Below, piece by piece: positions 62,819-64,000 of a stretch of DNA of 64,000 nucleotides. Origin of the DNA: Chitinophagaceae bacterium (GTDB lineage: Bacteria > Bacteroidota > Bacteroidia > Cytophagales > Cytophagaceae); the NCBI GenBank assembly GCA_028288365.1, contig JAQBNU010000068.1, forward strand, positions 36,264 through 100,263. The letters run 5' to 3'. The position numbers and the translations under genes were made by a program. The notes under the pieces are model-generated. The model was given only the letters and a program-made list of their open reading frames with translations. It was not told the origin of the DNA and searched no databases. Numbering within the stretch: the first letter of the stretch is position 1; every line of letters starts with the position of its first letter.

Positions 62819-64000
62819 ATGTGTGGAATAGCAGGTATAGTGGATTATATAAACCCGATCGATGAAGCATTACTTCATCGCATGAATGCGCGTATGGCAC
62901 ATCGTGGGCCAGACGACTCCGGTATATATAAACACCAGTCTACGGGTTTTGCTCATCATCGCTTATCTATCCTTGACTTATCTCGCAATGGGCATCAACC
63001 CATGATTTCCAATTGTGGCAATTATGTCATTGTCTTCAATGGTGAGATTTACAATCACAAAGAAATAAGAAATACCATCGCGCATAAATATGCTTTTCAA
63101 TCGCAAAGCGATACAGAAACATTGTTATATGCGTTTATAGAATACGGCGAACAGTTGTTTTCAAAGCTAAATGGTATTTTCTCCATTGCCATATTGGATC
63201 AAAGGAAGGACGAGCTTTACCTGGTTAGAGATCAATATGGTGTCAAGCCTTTATACTATTACCAAAAAGACAAAGTAGTTCTCTTTGCCTCAGAGCTCAA
63301 GTCCATGCTGGAGTACAAGAGCTTTGACCGCAGTGTAGATTATGCGGCGTTAGTCAATTACATTAATTTTTTATGGAGTCCGGGAGAGAAAACGCCTTTT
63401 CTTCATGTAAGAAAATTACTTCCTGGTCATTACATTAAATTAAGTACGACACGTCCGGATCGTTTTTCCATCGTGCAGTATTACGATATTCCTTTCACCG
63501 GTATTTATAGTAAGTTGTCGGAAGAAGAGCAGGTGTTTGGATTGCAGCAACGATTGGAAAAAGCAGTAGAACGTCAGCTTCAATCAGATGTTCCGGTCGG
63601 ATTTTTCTTATCGGGTGGTATAGACTCCAGCGCTATATTGGCGATGGCTAAAAAGCTATATCCCAAAGAACGATTTCCCTGTTATACAATAGACTCTGGA
63701 GAAGACCGCTACGAAGGATTTTCAAGTGATTTATATTATGCCAAAAAAGTAGCGGAGCACTTGAACGTCCCGTTAAAAATAATCAGAGCAGATGTAGACA
63801 TGATAAGCCATTTTGATCAAATGATTTATCACCTGGATGAACCTCAGGCGGATGCCGCTCCTCTTAATGTATTGGAGATTAGTAAAGCGGCATCGCTAGA
63901 TGGTGTAAAAGTATTGTTGGGTGGAACTGGTGGAGACGATTTGTTTTCAGGATATAGAAGACATCAGGCATTGAATTACGAACCGCTGTTTCAATTGGTT
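62819..64000 (+). CDS. Asparagine-synthase-like glutamine amidotransferase 3 (partial)
   Basis: The gene runs off the window end after 394 codons. It has MCGIAGIVDY with Cys2, RMAHRGPDDSGIY, FNGEIYNHKEI and the PP-loop FLSGGIDSSAI near residue 265; a LGGTGGDDLFSGYRR segment follows. It is the third homologue of its kind in the locus. Confidence 0.93.
   Translation, partial: MCGIAGIVDYINPIDEALLHRMNARMAHRGPDDSGIYKHQSTGFAHHRLSILDLSRNGHQPMISNCGNYVIVFNGEIYNHKEIRNTIAHKYAFQSQSDTETLLYAFIEYGEQLFSKLNGIFSIAILDQRKDELYLVRDQYGVKPLYYYQKDKVVLFASELKSMLEYKSFDRSVDYAALVNYINFLWSPGEKTPFLHVRKLLPGHYIKLSTTRPDRFSIVQYYDIPFTGIYSKLSEEEQVFGLQQRLEKAVERQLQSDVPVGFFLSGGIDSSAILAMAKKLYPKERFPCYTIDSGEDRYEGFSSDLYYAKKVAEHLNVPLKIIRADVDMISHFDQMIYHLDEPQADAAPLNVLEISKAASLDGVKVLLGGTGGDDLFSGYRRHQALNYEPLFQLV

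Overview
The window reads as a chromosomal stretch of a low-GC (about 40 %) member of the Bacteroidota. The signs are the lack of Shine-Dalgarno sequences, PepSY-like, DUF6132, DUF202 and DUF6056 proteins, a TetR-TolC-RND operon of the Bacteroidota type, and a PID-CTERM-like sorting peptide inside an exopolysaccharide locus. I cannot place it below phylum; a Cytophagia/Chitinophagia/Sphingobacteriia-type genome is my guess. No tRNA, rRNA, CRISPR array or transposase was seen.

Region 1 (1-8.8 kb) is a stress or dormancy island: a nitroreductase with a helical N-terminal extension, a receiver-Crp regulator, Hsp20, a small lipoprotein, three two-domain universal stress proteins, a triple-BON protein and a split COG0645/COG2187 kinase pair. 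FNR/Crp-like boxes (TTGAT-N4-ATCA type) lie upstream of three of these transcription units. The content recalls hypoxia regulons such as mycobacterial DosR. The regulator's receiver has Ala where the phospho-accepting Asp should be.

Region 2 (8.8-22.3 kb) mixes intact genes with decayed or singly mutated ones. A DUF486 protein, a secreted duplicated-domain protein, a PepSY-like protein, a tripartite RND efflux system, an OmpR-type regulator, a DUF202 protein, a rhodanese, OsmC and a Crp/Fnr regulator look intact. Broken are an RlmD-like 3' remnant, an MFS 3' fragment, a histidine kinase with an in-frame TAA, a second rhodanese with a one-base deletion and a DUF6132 gene with a one-base insertion. 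Either the region is decaying or the assembly has small errors; the sequence alone cannot decide.

Region 3 (22.5-33.5 kb) holds RlmD, a TetR-TolC-MFP-RND operon with a striking 18-bp inverted repeat just before tetR, a membrane metallophosphoesterase, a 560-bp gene-free stretch packed with nested palindromes, and a GtrA-like gene with an unknown partner.

Region 4 (33.67 kb to the end) is a single-direction polysaccharide locus of about 26 genes: a WbpP-like epimerase, Wza and Wzc homologues, a 63-residue PID-CTERM-like peptide, Wzm/Wzt-type ABC transporter, acyltransferase, methyltransferase, GT11, two more epimerases, three GT2s, several GT4-type transferases, a CgeB-like transferase, a Wzy-like polymerase, a DUF6056 membrane protein and three glutamine-dependent asparagine-synthase-like amidotransferases (the last cut by the window end). 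No exosortase, Wzx flippase or initiating phosphoglycosyl transferase is in the window. The layout recalls exosortase-associated exopolysaccharide loci of other bacteria; that is inference from gene content.
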